Origin: UBA10349 sp003485905
GTDB taxonomy: Bacteria; Pseudomonadota; Gammaproteobacteria; Arenicellales; Arenicellaceae
Length of the DNA stretch: 64,000 bases
NCBI GenBank assembly: GCA_943787185.1
Contig: CALSLL010000001.1
Span: 124,001-188,000 of the forward strand
Reading direction: 5' to 3'
Shown piece after piece: positions 47,573-56,035 of the stretch; positions within the stretch are counted from its first letter, which is position 1, and each line of letters starts with the position of its first letter. The notes under the pieces are model-generated. The model had not been told where the DNA came from, ran no database searches, and saw nothing but the letters and a program-made list of their open reading frames with translations. The translations under genes and the position numbers were made by a program.

Positions 47573-47842
47573 TTATTTACGCAAGCCGAGGCGCTTGATC
47601 ACGTCACGGTATCGTTCGATATCTTTGCTCTTCAAATAGTCCAGCAACTTGCGACGTCGGCTAACTAACCGAAGCAAACCCTGGCGAGAGTGGTGATCGT
47701 GGATATGTTCTTTAAAGTGCGGAGAGAGATCCGCGATCCTTTCGGTCATTAGTGCGATTTGCACTTCTGGTGAACCTGTGTCCGTATCAGAGCGTTTATA
47801 GTCAGCAACGACTTTACCTTTATCTTCGGCGGTTAATGCCAT
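47573..47842 (-). CDS. rpsO: Ribosomal protein S15
   Basis: 89 residues, exactly the usual length. The start is the ATG at 47842 with AGAGGA in front (MALTAEDKGKVVADY); a longer frame upstream is not the gene. The core is GSPEVQIALMTERI and HHSRQGLLRLVSRRRKLLDYLK. S15 binds the central domain of 16S rRNA and often represses its own translation through a structured leader; the upstream 240 bases here can form several hairpins. Confidence 0.97.
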   Translation of the reverse strand: MALTAEDKGKVVADYKRSDTDTGSPEVQIALMTERIADLSPHFKEHIHDHHSRQGLLRLVSRRRKLLDYLKSKDIERYRDVIKRLGLRK

Positions 47843-48080
47843 GATTTTCCTCTTGAATTGCTTGAAAGCAACAGCCCTGAAATACAACCAGAGAGCCGTA
47901 CGCTCCATGCCCCGGAATGTACCGGGATAATCGCAACAGGCCTATCCTGTTGACTGATGACGACTCCAACCAAATAAACAATTCTAACTGGATGGTCGTC
48001 GAAGTCTTTATCGACCCCTATTCTGTGGTAACACCCGAACAGGACATTACCGTAAAGACGGACTATCATTAGTCCAAAAT
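47843..48080 (-). promoter_or_regulatory. Structured 5' leader of rpsO
   Basis: Five inverted repeats occur here: CCCGG/CCGGG at 47911-47926, AACAGG/CCTGTT at 47935-47951, GACGAC/GTCGTC with a long loop at 47959-48000, GGTAA/TTACC at 48027-48051, and GGACTA/TAGTCC at 48060-48075. The density suggests an RNA leader folded for control of rpsO-pnp, as known for S15 and PNPase in enterobacteria. The remaining bases to 48393 contain the start region of the divergent persulfide dioxygenase gene and show no gene. Confidence 0.5.
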
Positions 48081-48393
48081 TAAATACCCAAACCTTGCAT
48101 TAGACGCTAGGCTCGGGCGCGCGTATTCTACCTCCACCACTATTGCACCACAAGCACCTAAAACCACTAATTTTACCGATTAATCAAAGGCTTCTGTTCG
48201 TTTAGACTTTCCGATCAATATACAAGCTTAGGAATTTTTAAGGTCAAAATTCAGGTCTCTGACATATACCTAATGGACAAACTCTAGTTACTCAGCATCG
48301 AATAGTATTATTGCGATTTTTAGTAGCACTAATCTGAATCGACCTTATACTAACAAGGTATCCACAAAACAGGACCCGCTCAAGGTTAACCTT

Positions 48394-49452
48394 ATGATTT
48401 TCAAACAATTATTTGACCAAACCTCCGCAACATTTTCGTATCTTCTTGCCGACGAAGTCTCACGCAAGGCTATATTTATCGATACAGTTTATGAACAACA
48501 TGAGCGCGACCTGTCTCTGATAAGAGAGTTGGATTTAGTATTATTGACTTGTTTGGAAACCCATTGTCACGCTGACCATGTGACGGGCGCCTGGTTACTC
48601 AAATACACAACCGATTGTGAAATCATGGCATCCGAACACTCAGGCATAGAGTTACTGGATAAAAACTTACGCGGTGGAGCCAAGATCAAATTTGGCAAAG
48701 AAATATTAAATGTTATCGAAACCCCGGGCCATACCAATGGATGTATTAGCTTTGTCACTGAAGATAAATCAATAGTTTTTACAGGAGATAGCCTTCTAGT
48801 TCGTGGCTGCGGGCGCACCGATTTTCAGGAAGGTTCAGCCAAGCAGTTGTATCATTCGATCAAAGATGGGCTGTTTGCCTTGCCTGATGACTGCATAGTC
48901 TACCCCGCGCACGATTACTCAGGTCGCACTGCGAGCACAATTGGAGAAGAGAAGAAGTTAAACCCTCGTATCGGTGGGCAAGCAAACGAAAACGACTTTG
49001 TCGGGTACCTAGAGAATATGCAACTACCGCATCCCAAAAAACTCGAAGTAGCTGTGCCTGCGAATGTAAGAGCTGGTCGACCGAAAGATGATCAATTACC
49101 AAAACAACCAGACTGGGGTCCCGTGGTCGTGTCTTATAGCGGAGTAACCGAAATTTCCCCGCAGTGGGTCGCCAGCCATATGGAAGAGGTACATATATTG
49201 GACGTTCGCACCGCAATAGAAGCTGCCGAAGAACAAGCGAGAATTTACCGTGCGCAACTAATCCCAATCAATGAACTTCGCGATCGAGTTAATGAAGTTC
49301 CAAAAGACAAACCAGTCGTAACAATCTGCCGGTCTGGTAAAAGATCTGTTTTAGCGGCGAACATTTTGCGTGAATTGGGCTGGAAAGAAATCGCAAATAT
49401 TAGTGGTGGCCTACTGCGTTGGTATGAAGAAGGCCTTCCAATAGAAGCCTAA
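48394..49452 (+). CDS. Persulfide dioxygenase-rhodanese fusion (ETHE1-like MBL plus sulfurtransferase)
   Basis: 352 residues. Residues 1-240 are a metallo-beta-lactamase fold of the ETHE1 type with the iron ligands in THCHADH (H57, H59, D61, H62), PGHTNG (H113) and FTGDSLLVRGCGRTDFQ. Residues about 255-350 are a rhodanese domain with catalytic Cys312 in TICRSGKRS. This is the layout of bacterial PRF proteins, which oxidise glutathione persulfide to sulfite and exchange sulfur with thiosulfate, so a role in sulfide detoxification is likely. It is on the plus strand inside the truB-rpsO gap, where the superoperon is normally continuous. Confidence 0.9.
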   Translation: MIFKQLFDQTSATFSYLLADEVSRKAIFIDTVYEQHERDLSLIRELDLVLLTCLETHCHADHVTGAWLLKYTTDCEIMASEHSGIELLDKNLRGGAKIKFGKEILNVIETPGHTNGCISFVTEDKSIVFTGDSLLVRGCGRTDFQEGSAKQLYHSIKDGLFALPDDCIVYPAHDYSGRTASTIGEEKKLNPRIGGQANENDFVGYLENMQLPHPKKLEVAVPANVRAGRPKDDQLPKQPDWGPVVVSYSGVTEISPQWVASHMEEVHILDVRTAIEAAEEQARIYRAQLIPINELRDRVNEVPKDKPVVTICRSGKRSVLAANILRELGWKEIANISGGLLRWYEEGLPIEA

Positions 49453-49570
49453 ACACACTTACGATCTCTACTAACAACCGATAGTTTAACTTTTCTGAAC
49501 AGACCTCCTGACGGACTGGGTTATCCAGCAACTAAATCACAAACAGAATGAACAATAAAAGGTTCGATAT

Positions 49571-50680
49571 ATGAAAAGCCTTAGTATTCTATTTTTAGGC
49601 CTAGTCGCCTTTGTAGCTGGCAGCGCAACTGCAGCTACCACAGGCATACCAACCAAAACTCAGCAGTACCAATTTCAATCGTATGGTGACGGAATTAGTA
49701 TAGCGCTTAGCGAAGCCGATATCCCTGATCTGCAGGCCACTTCAGTATTAGTCAAGATGCACGCGGTTTCACTCAATCATCGCGACCTTAGCATGTTGGA
49801 TGGCCAATCACGCTCCACTGCCGAACAGTTGGCGGGTATAGTTCCGGTCTCTGACGGTGCTGGCGAGGTGATTGCCATCGGCTCGTCGGTGACTGAATTT
49901 CAGGTAGGCGACCGAGTAATGACCGCATTTTTTGAGAACTGGTTGGAAGGTGATCTAACACCAATAGCAAGAGCAACCGTTCGAGGCAATCCAGCCAACG
50001 GTGTGCTTTCAAAATTTTTAGTTAGCCCGGAAACCGGTCTCATAAAAATCCCGGATCACCTAAGCTACACTGAAGCTTCAACCCTGCCATGCGCTGCGTT
50101 AACCGCATGGAATGGATTATTCAAGTTTACCGCTCTAAAACCAGATCAGTATGCTTTACTTGAAGGTACCGGTGGCGTTTCAATTTTTGGTTTACAGTTT
50201 GCCTACGCTATTGGTGCAAGACCAATAATAACCAGCTCATCAGACGAAAAACTAATGCGCGCACAAGGTCTGGGCGCATTTGGTACCGTGAATTACAGAA
50301 AACATGCTGACTGGGAACAGCAAGTTCGCACGCTAAGTGCCGGACACGGTGTGAATTCTGTACTGGAAGTCATCGGTGAAGCAACCATTGCAAAGGCCTT
50401 TGCAAGCTTGGCACCAAATGGACATATCGCGATTATTGGTGGGCTCTCAGGGGCGCGTTCTACGGAATTCACCCCTGAGGCGATCCAAAACAAAGGATTT
50501 CGTGCCACACAGTTTCTAGTTGGTTCTCTCTCCGACTTTGAAAAAATGAATGAATTTATAGTTGAACACCAATTGCATCCAATTGTGGACAGAGAGTTTA
50601 CATTCGAACAAGCAAATGAAGCCTTTGCTTTCATGCGTAGCGGAGAACATTTTGGTAAAATCGTCATTCGAATAGATTGA
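49571..50680 (+). CDS. MDR-family (quinone-oxidoreductase-like) alcohol dehydrogenase with a signal peptide
   Basis: 369 residues. The first 22 form a clear signal peptide (KSLSILFLGLVAFVAGSATA, cleaved before ATTG). The rest is an MDR enzyme: ALNHRDLSMLDG, PVSDGAGEVIAIG, VGDRVMTAFF, and a Rossmann motif GTGGVSIFGLQFAYAIGARP. The zinc-ligand cysteine at the usual position is not evident (NHRDL instead of CGSD), as in quinone oxidoreductases. NAD(P)(H) is not normally available in the periplasm, so either it binds the cofactor before Tat-like folded export, or the N terminus is a membrane anchor facing the cytoplasm. Substrate unknown. Confidence 0.82.
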   Translation: MKSLSILFLGLVAFVAGSATAATTGIPTKTQQYQFQSYGDGISIALSEADIPDLQATSVLVKMHAVSLNHRDLSMLDGQSRSTAEQLAGIVPVSDGAGEVIAIGSSVTEFQVGDRVMTAFFENWLEGDLTPIARATVRGNPANGVLSKFLVSPETGLIKIPDHLSYTEASTLPCAALTAWNGLFKFTALKPDQYALLEGTGGVSIFGLQFAYAIGARPIITSSSDEKLMRAQGLGAFGTVNYRKHADWEQQVRTLSAGHGVNSVLEVIGEATIAKAFASLAPNGHIAIIGGLSGARSTEFTPEAIQNKGFRATQFLVGSLSDFEKMNEFIVEHQLHPIVDREFTFEQANEAFAFMRSGEHFGKIVIRID

Positions 50681-50769
50681 AGGAATCTCCGAATTATCTA
50701 TTGAACGTATGCGGTCAACATTGCAGAATCCCGGCTGCGGCATAACTTTACTCGAGAATACTTACTAAT

Positions 50770-51891
50770 ATGGAACAATTAACATCGTTTACGCCACCAC
50801 ATAGAATATTAATGGGCCCGGGACCATCGGACGTACCTCAACGCATATTAGATGCGAGCGCTAGGTCAACAATTGGCCACCTGGATCCTAAGTTCATTGA
50901 TCTAATGGATGAGATCAAACTGCTGCTTCAGTTTGCCTTCCAAACGAACAATCGGCTCACCATGCCAATTTCCGCACCTGGCTCAGCTGGGATGGAAGCG
51001 TGTTTCGTGAATCTAGTCGAACCAGGCGAGAAAGTACTGGTGTGTATCAATGGCGTGTTCGGAATGCGTATGGTAGAAAATGTTGAACGATGCGGTGGTA
51101 TCGCCATTACAGTAAACGATGATTGGGGCAAACCTGTAGATCCGCAGAAAGTAGAAGATGCGTTAAAAGCTGACCCAGAAATAGGAATTCTTGCCTTTGT
51201 GCACGCAGAAACATCTACTGGAGTTCGCTCCGATGCCGCCACGATTGCCGCGATTGGTAAAGCCCACGACTGCCTAGTAATAGCTGATACCGTCACCGCT
51301 GTGGGAGGCATAGAATTTGATCTGGATAAATGGCGTATAGATGCAAGTTACTCAGGAACACAAAAGTGCCTCTCTTGTTTGCCAGGTATCTCACCTGTTA
51401 GTTTTAGCGCAGAAGCCGAAGCAAAGCTTACTAATCGAAAACAAAAAGTACAAAGCTGGTTTTTAGACATGAACTTGATCATGGCCTATTGGGAAGGTGA
51501 TGCTGGACGCAGCTACCATCATACCGCTCCGATCAATGCTCTTTATGCACTTCACGAATCACTAGTCATGCTTCAAGAAGAAGGCCTACAGGCAGCATGG
51601 ACACGTCATTGGGCAATGCACGAAAAACTTAAGAACGGATTAAGAGAATTAGGTATCGGCTTCTTGGTTGATCCCGATTACCGACTTCCACAACTAAACG
51701 TGGTTTTTATTCCTGACGGTGTTGATGACGCTTCAGTGCGCAATCAGCTGCTTGAGGACTACGATATTGAAATCGGAGCTGGCCTTGGCGGCCTAGCAGG
51801 TAAAGTTTGGCGAATTGGCCTAATGGGGCATTCAGCCACTGAAGAAAATGTCGACGCTTGTGTTGGAGCATTAACTAAAATCATGGGGTAA
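50770..51891 (+). CDS. Class V aminotransferase, alanine/serine-glyoxylate type
   Basis: 373 residues, PLP enzyme. Family blocks: LMGPGPSDVPQRIL at the N terminus, APGSAGMEACFVNLVEPGE, HAETSTGVRSD, VIADTVTAVGGIEFDLDKW, and the Schiff-base Lys199 in YSGTQKCLSCLPG. The C terminus has VWRIGLMGHSATEENV. It probably transfers amino groups from alanine or serine to glyoxylate; choosing between alanine and serine as donor is not possible here. It is the third plus-strand gene in the truB-rpsO gap, 89 bp after the MDR gene, and ends before a bidirectional terminator. Confidence 0.88.
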   Translation: MEQLTSFTPPHRILMGPGPSDVPQRILDASARSTIGHLDPKFIDLMDEIKLLLQFAFQTNNRLTMPISAPGSAGMEACFVNLVEPGEKVLVCINGVFGMRMVENVERCGGIAITVNDDWGKPVDPQKVEDALKADPEIGILAFVHAETSTGVRSDAATIAAIGKAHDCLVIADTVTAVGGIEFDLDKWRIDASYSGTQKCLSCLPGISPVSFSAEAEAKLTNRKQKVQSWFLDMNLIMAYWEGDAGRSYHHTAPINALYALHESLVMLQEEGLQAAWTRHWAMHEKLKNGLRELGIGFLVDPDYRLPQLNVVFIPDGVDDASVRNQLLEDYDIEIGAGLGGLAGKVWRIGLMGHSATEENVDACVGALTKIMG

Positions 51892-51947
51892 ATTGCCCAT
51901 CCACAATCTCTTGTTTTTAAACGATCGATGACGGTTTTTAAAAACAC

Positions 51948-51983
51948 AAAAAGCCTAGGCGACTAACGTTGCGTAGGCTTTTT
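51948..51983. terminator. Bidirectional rho-independent terminator between the aminotransferase gene and truB
   Basis: AAAAAGCCTA at 51948-51957 pairs with TAGGCTTTTT at 51974-51983, so either strand gives a stem followed by T. It separates two convergent genes. Confidence 0.9.
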
Positions 51984-52002
51984 AAATTTAACCGCTCTAA
52001 GC

Positions 52003-52926
52003 TCAGCTAAAACCAAGATCAGCGTGCTCAGCAAACATTTTTCTAGGTTTCAATAATCCTTCTTCTGACCAGTAGATAACGCCGAGAAAAATTCGACTAT
52101 CTGTGTAGGCCCGAACCAACCCAGCCACGACTGGCAAGTCAGTTTTTAATTTTCGACCGTGTAACAAGCCTACTGCCTGCTCATTAGTAACCACCAGTTC
52201 TGGCAATGGATTAACTGCTAGATCGCTATTATAAAGCAATTCATCGCGTTCCTCTGGTGTCATTGCGTTTAAAGTATCCAGAGTGACCGCATCTTGAACT
52301 TTTAGCTCACGCACTCCCATCCTCCGCAACGCAGTTATATGCGCACCGCAGCCTAATGCTTCACCCAAATCACTGGCAAGCTGACGGACGTAAAAACCAC
52401 CACTCGATTTAACTTCAACTTGCAGAACATCTGGCTCGATCAATTCTGCGCTTAGCTCATACACTTCCATCTGACGTGCCGCTCGCTCAACCTGCTTACC
52501 TGCACGAGCTAATTTATATAATGGCTTTCCATCCTGTTTTAGTGCGCTAAACATTGGCGGGGTTTGGTTAATCTTGCCACGGAATGCGGCCAATTCTGCA
52601 TCCACGTTACGCTGGGAAACATCAACATCACTTGTACTAGTCACAGTCCCATCACTATCTAGAGTATCGGTCGTAACGCCCAACTTCAAAGTAGCGAGGT
52701 AATGTTTATCGGTATGTAGGAAGTACTCAGCAAACCTCGTTGCGTTTCCTAGACAAATCGGCAACAAACCGGTTGCTAGTGGATCAAGACTACCTGTATG
52801 ACCCGCTTTATTTGCACTGAATAGCCTTTTACTCGCTTGTAGCACCCGATTAGAACCCACACCGGTCGGCTTATCTAATAGCAATATGCCATTAATGTCT
52901 CTACCGGATTTTCGCTTTCCTACCAT
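52003..52926 (-). CDS. truB: TruB, tRNA pseudouridine55 synthase
   Basis: 307 residues. Catalytic Asp48 lies in KAGHTGSLDPLATGLLP; KPTGVGSNRVLQ and SGGFYVRQLASDLGEAL are family blocks, and the C-terminal part carries a PUA-like segment. It makes pseudouridine 55 in the T loop of tRNAs. Fifth protein gene of the rimP-nusA-infB-rbfA-truB series, 57 bp after rbfA. rpsO, which usually follows, is 4.2 kb away. Confidence 0.97.
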   Translation of the reverse strand: MVGKRKSGRDINGILLLDKPTGVGSNRVLQASKRLFSANKAGHTGSLDPLATGLLPICLGNATRFAEYFLHTDKHYLATLKLGVTTDTLDSDGTVTSTSDVDVSQRNVDAELAAFRGKINQTPPMFSALKQDGKPLYKLARAGKQVERAARQMEVYELSAELIEPDVLQVEVKSSGGFYVRQLASDLGEALGCGAHITALRRMGVRELKVQDAVTLDTLNAMTPEERDELLYNSDLAVNPLPELVVTNEQAVGLLHGRKLKTDLPVVAGLVRAYTDSRIFLGVIYWSEEGLLKPRKMFAEHADLGFS

Positions 52927-52983
52927 GCACTATCTAAAACGTAAAAGAACCCCTGAAGCCAAGACTAGCCTTCTTGTTCTTTA

Positions 52984-53358
52984 CTATCCGTCCGACTCTG
53001 GTTCTGCAGGCTGCACGGAATCAATAAGTGCAGTTAAATCCGAAGCTCTTTGAACGTTATAATCATATTCAAAATGTAATTCAGGGCAACGTCGCAAATC
53101 CATGGCCTTGGCCAACCGGCTGCGCAAAAACCCACTAGCACGTCCAATACCTTCGAGTATATCTTCGATATCCTGATCAGTTGCCTTCGTCATTTTCGTT
53201 ACAAAAACGTTCGCATGCCGACAGTCTGAACTAACACGAACTTCAGTAACGGTTAAACCCGCCACACGAGGATCGTTGACCTCGGAACTAAGTAGTTGGG
53301 CCAAGCCCCGCTGGACTGAACCTGCAATACGTTCATGACGTCCAAATTCTTTAGGCAT
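52984..53358 (-). CDS. rbfA: RbfA, ribosome-binding factor A
   Basis: 124 residues. Single KH-like domain: PKEFGRHERIAGSVQRGLAQLL, DPRVAGLTVTEVRVSSDCRHA, and FLRSRLAKAMDLRRCPELHFEYD. It matures the 5' end of 16S rRNA in 30S assembly. 58 bp after infB in the same operon. Confidence 0.96.
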   Translation of the reverse strand: MPKEFGRHERIAGSVQRGLAQLLSSEVNDPRVAGLTVTEVRVSSDCRHANVFVTKMTKATDQDIEDILEGIGRASGFLRSRLAKAMDLRRCPELHFEYDYNVQRASDLTALIDSVQPAEPESDG

Positions 53359-53416
53359 TGTTTTATAAGGAATTGATATTTAAAGCTAACGAAAAGAGTC
53401 TACTTTAAGTAACTCT

Positions 53417-56011
53417 CTACTCTAGCGTAGCTTCGTGCTCAGTTTCTTCGAACATCTCAAACTGGTCACCCACTTTTATATCATTGTAATTAACAATACC
53501 AATACCGCACTCAGTACCCGCTTTTACTTCAGAAACATCATCTTTAAAACGTCTCAAAGAATCAATCTTACCCTCAAAAATGACCACATCATCGCGTAAT
53601 ACTCGCACCTTTGCATTACGGCGTGCCGCTCCTTCGGTAACAAAGCAACCAGCAATAGATCCTATTTTTGGCGCTCGAAAAACGTCTTTTACTTCGACAT
53701 AACCAATAATATTTTCTCTAATAATTGGCGCAAGCATCCCGACCATCGCCGTTTTGATATCATCAACCACATCATATATAACGCTGTAGTATCGAATTTC
53801 TACGTTTTCCGCCTCAGACAATTTACGCGCTGTAGCATCTGCACGGACATTAAAACCAATCATCAACGCACTCGATGCCATTGCCAAATTAACGTCTGAT
53901 TCATTGATACCACCAACCAATCCATGTACGACGTTAACGCGAACTTGCTCGGTAGATAATTTTTGCAGCGATTCCGACAGAGCTTCTAATGAGCCCTGCA
54001 CATCAGACTTAATGAGTACATTAACCGTCTGCAGGTCACCTTCACCCATTTGTTGGAACATGTTTTCCAACTTAGCGGCTTGTTGACGTGCCATTCGAGT
54101 TTCACGATGTTGTTGCTGACGAAACTCAGCTACTTCGCGGGCTTTACGTTCATCACTAACAACAAGTACATCATCGCCAGCCAAAGGTACCCCTGCCAAC
54201 CCCTGGATTTCGACCGGCGTCGAAGGTCCAGCAGATTTTAGAGACTTCCCCGCATAGTCGCTAATTGCCCGTACGCGAGCTGTTTCTCGTCCAGCCAACA
54301 AAGTATCGCCAGATTGTAACTGCCCTTGTTGAACCAATATCGTAGCTACTGCGCCACGGCCTCGATCCAAACGCGCCTCAATAACAACTCCAGTTGCCGG
54401 GCCATCTGGGCGAGCAGTCAACTCCATAATTTCGGCCTGCAATATGATCGCATCCAACAGCGCATCAACGCCTTCTCCAGTCTCCGCAGACACTGGCAGC
54501 ATCATTACATCACCACCCCAGTCTTCAGGAATAACTTCTTGAGCAGATAGTTCTTGTTTCACTCGTTCTTGATCCGACTCCTCTTTATCCATCTTATTGA
54601 TAGCCACTAACATTGGCACACCAGCCGATTTAGTATGCTTGATGGCTTCGATAGTCTGTGGTTTAACTCCGTCATCCCCGGCAACAACCAAAATCACAAT
54701 ATCGGTTGCTTGAGCTCCCCTCAAACGCATCGAACTAAATGCTTCGTGGCCAGGTGTATCCAGAAAAGTAATTAATCCCTTGTCAGTCTCGACTTGATAA
54801 GCCCCAATATGTTGGGTTATTCCACCTGCTTCCCCAGCAGCGACTCGCGACTTGCGAATGTAGTCGAGTAAAGATGTTTTACCATGGTCAACATGGCCCA
54901 TGATCGTCACAACCGGGCAACGAGGTTGCAAGTTGCTATCATCAACTTCAGGTTCTTCGGCTTGCAAAAATGCTTCAGGATCACTTGCTTCAGCCACTAC
55001 CGCTTCATGCCCCATCTCTTCTACAATCAGCATCGCTGTGTCTTGGTCAAGGGTCTGATTAATGGTCACCATGGTGCCCATTTGCATCAATACCTTTACT
55101 ACCTCTGTGCCCTTAACAGACATCGCTGCGGCTAAATCACCAACTCCAATGGTTTCAGGTACTTCAACTGTATGAATAACCGGTGCAGTTGGCTTTTCAA
55201 AAGTATGTTTCTCGGTTTCGCTACTGACAATTCTCCGAGTGCGCGCTCGATCTTGACGCTTTTTACGAGCGTGAGACACGTGTAATTCAGCCCGACCACC
55301 GCGATTACCTTTTTTCTTTTCTTTACGAGTATTGGCTGGCGAAGCTGGTTTGGCATCGGTTTTTTTAGCTTCAGCCGGGGCCCGAGCTGGCGCTGGCTTA
55401 ACTTCAGATTTAGATTCTTCCTCAGCCACTTTAACTGCTGGCTTATCAGTCGAAGCTTCTACTGCTACAGCATCATCATCGGCTTCTGTTTCTGTTTCTT
55501 CAACAACTTCTTCTTGCTTGGCGGCGGCCTCAACCGCAGCCTGCTCGGCTTCCTGTTGTTCTTTTAACGCAGCTTCTTCAGCTTCACGCTCTTTGCGTTC
55601 TTTCTCATCTTGCTCACGCTTAATCGCTTCTTCAGCTTCGCGCTTAACAGCTTCCTCTGCAGCTCGTTCTGCCTCTACCGCAGCAACACGATCTTCCTCT
55701 TGTTTCTCAATTACTTCCCTAGCAACAAAGGTACGACGCTTACGAACTTCAACTTGAACAGTACGTGTAGTACCGGTACGCGACTTCTGTCGAATCTCAC
55801 TAGTAGTTTTACGTTTAAGTGTGATTTTCCCACTATCTTTTGTTTGAACGATGTCTCCCCGAAGATGCGTAAGCAAGGAACGCTTCTCTTCGTCTGACAT
55901 ATTATCGGTAACGTTTTTGCCCTTCACACCTGCTTCCGCCAATTGCGAAATTAGCTTTTCCGGCTCAACACCGATCTGCTTGGCAAATTCTTTAATACTT
56001 ATAGTAGACAT
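53417..56011 (-). CDS. infB: InfB, translation initiation factor IF-2
   Basis: 864 residues. The N-terminal IF2 domain (ISIKEFAKQIGVEPEKLISQ) is followed by a long charged Glu/Ala/Lys-rich region at about 110-260, predicted helical. The GTPase domain has G1 GHVDHGKTSLLD, G3 DTPGHEAF and G4 NKMD; the C-terminal domains bind fMet-tRNA. The gene for that tRNA heads this same superoperon. 24 bp after nusA. Confidence 0.97.
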   Translation of the reverse strand: MSTISIKEFAKQIGVEPEKLISQLAEAGVKGKNVTDNMSDEEKRSLLTHLRGDIVQTKDSGKITLKRKTTSEIRQKSRTGTTRTVQVEVRKRRTFVAREVIEKQEEDRVAAVEAERAAEEAVKREAEEAIKREQDEKERKEREAEEAALKEQQEAEQAAVEAAAKQEEVVEETETEADDDAVAVEASTDKPAVKVAEEESKSEVKPAPARAPAEAKKTDAKPASPANTRKEKKKGNRGGRAELHVSHARKKRQDRARTRRIVSSETEKHTFEKPTAPVIHTVEVPETIGVGDLAAAMSVKGTEVVKVLMQMGTMVTINQTLDQDTAMLIVEEMGHEAVVAEASDPEAFLQAEEPEVDDSNLQPRCPVVTIMGHVDHGKTSLLDYIRKSRVAAGEAGGITQHIGAYQVETDKGLITFLDTPGHEAFSSMRLRGAQATDIVILVVAGDDGVKPQTIEAIKHTKSAGVPMLVAINKMDKEESDQERVKQELSAQEVIPEDWGGDVMMLPVSAETGEGVDALLDAIILQAEIMELTARPDGPATGVVIEARLDRGRGAVATILVQQGQLQSGDTLLAGRETARVRAISDYAGKSLKSAGPSTPVEIQGLAGVPLAGDDVLVVSDERKAREVAEFRQQQHRETRMARQQAAKLENMFQQMGEGDLQTVNVLIKSDVQGSLEALSESLQKLSTEQVRVNVVHGLVGGINESDVNLAMASSALMIGFNVRADATARKLSEAENVEIRYYSVIYDVVDDIKTAMVGMLAPIIRENIIGYVEVKDVFRAPKIGSIAGCFVTEGAARRNAKVRVLRDDVVIFEGKIDSLRRFKDDVSEVKAGTECGIGIVNYNDIKVGDQFEMFEETEHEATLE

Positions 56012-56035
56012 ATATACGCCCCGGGAATTGTTAGT

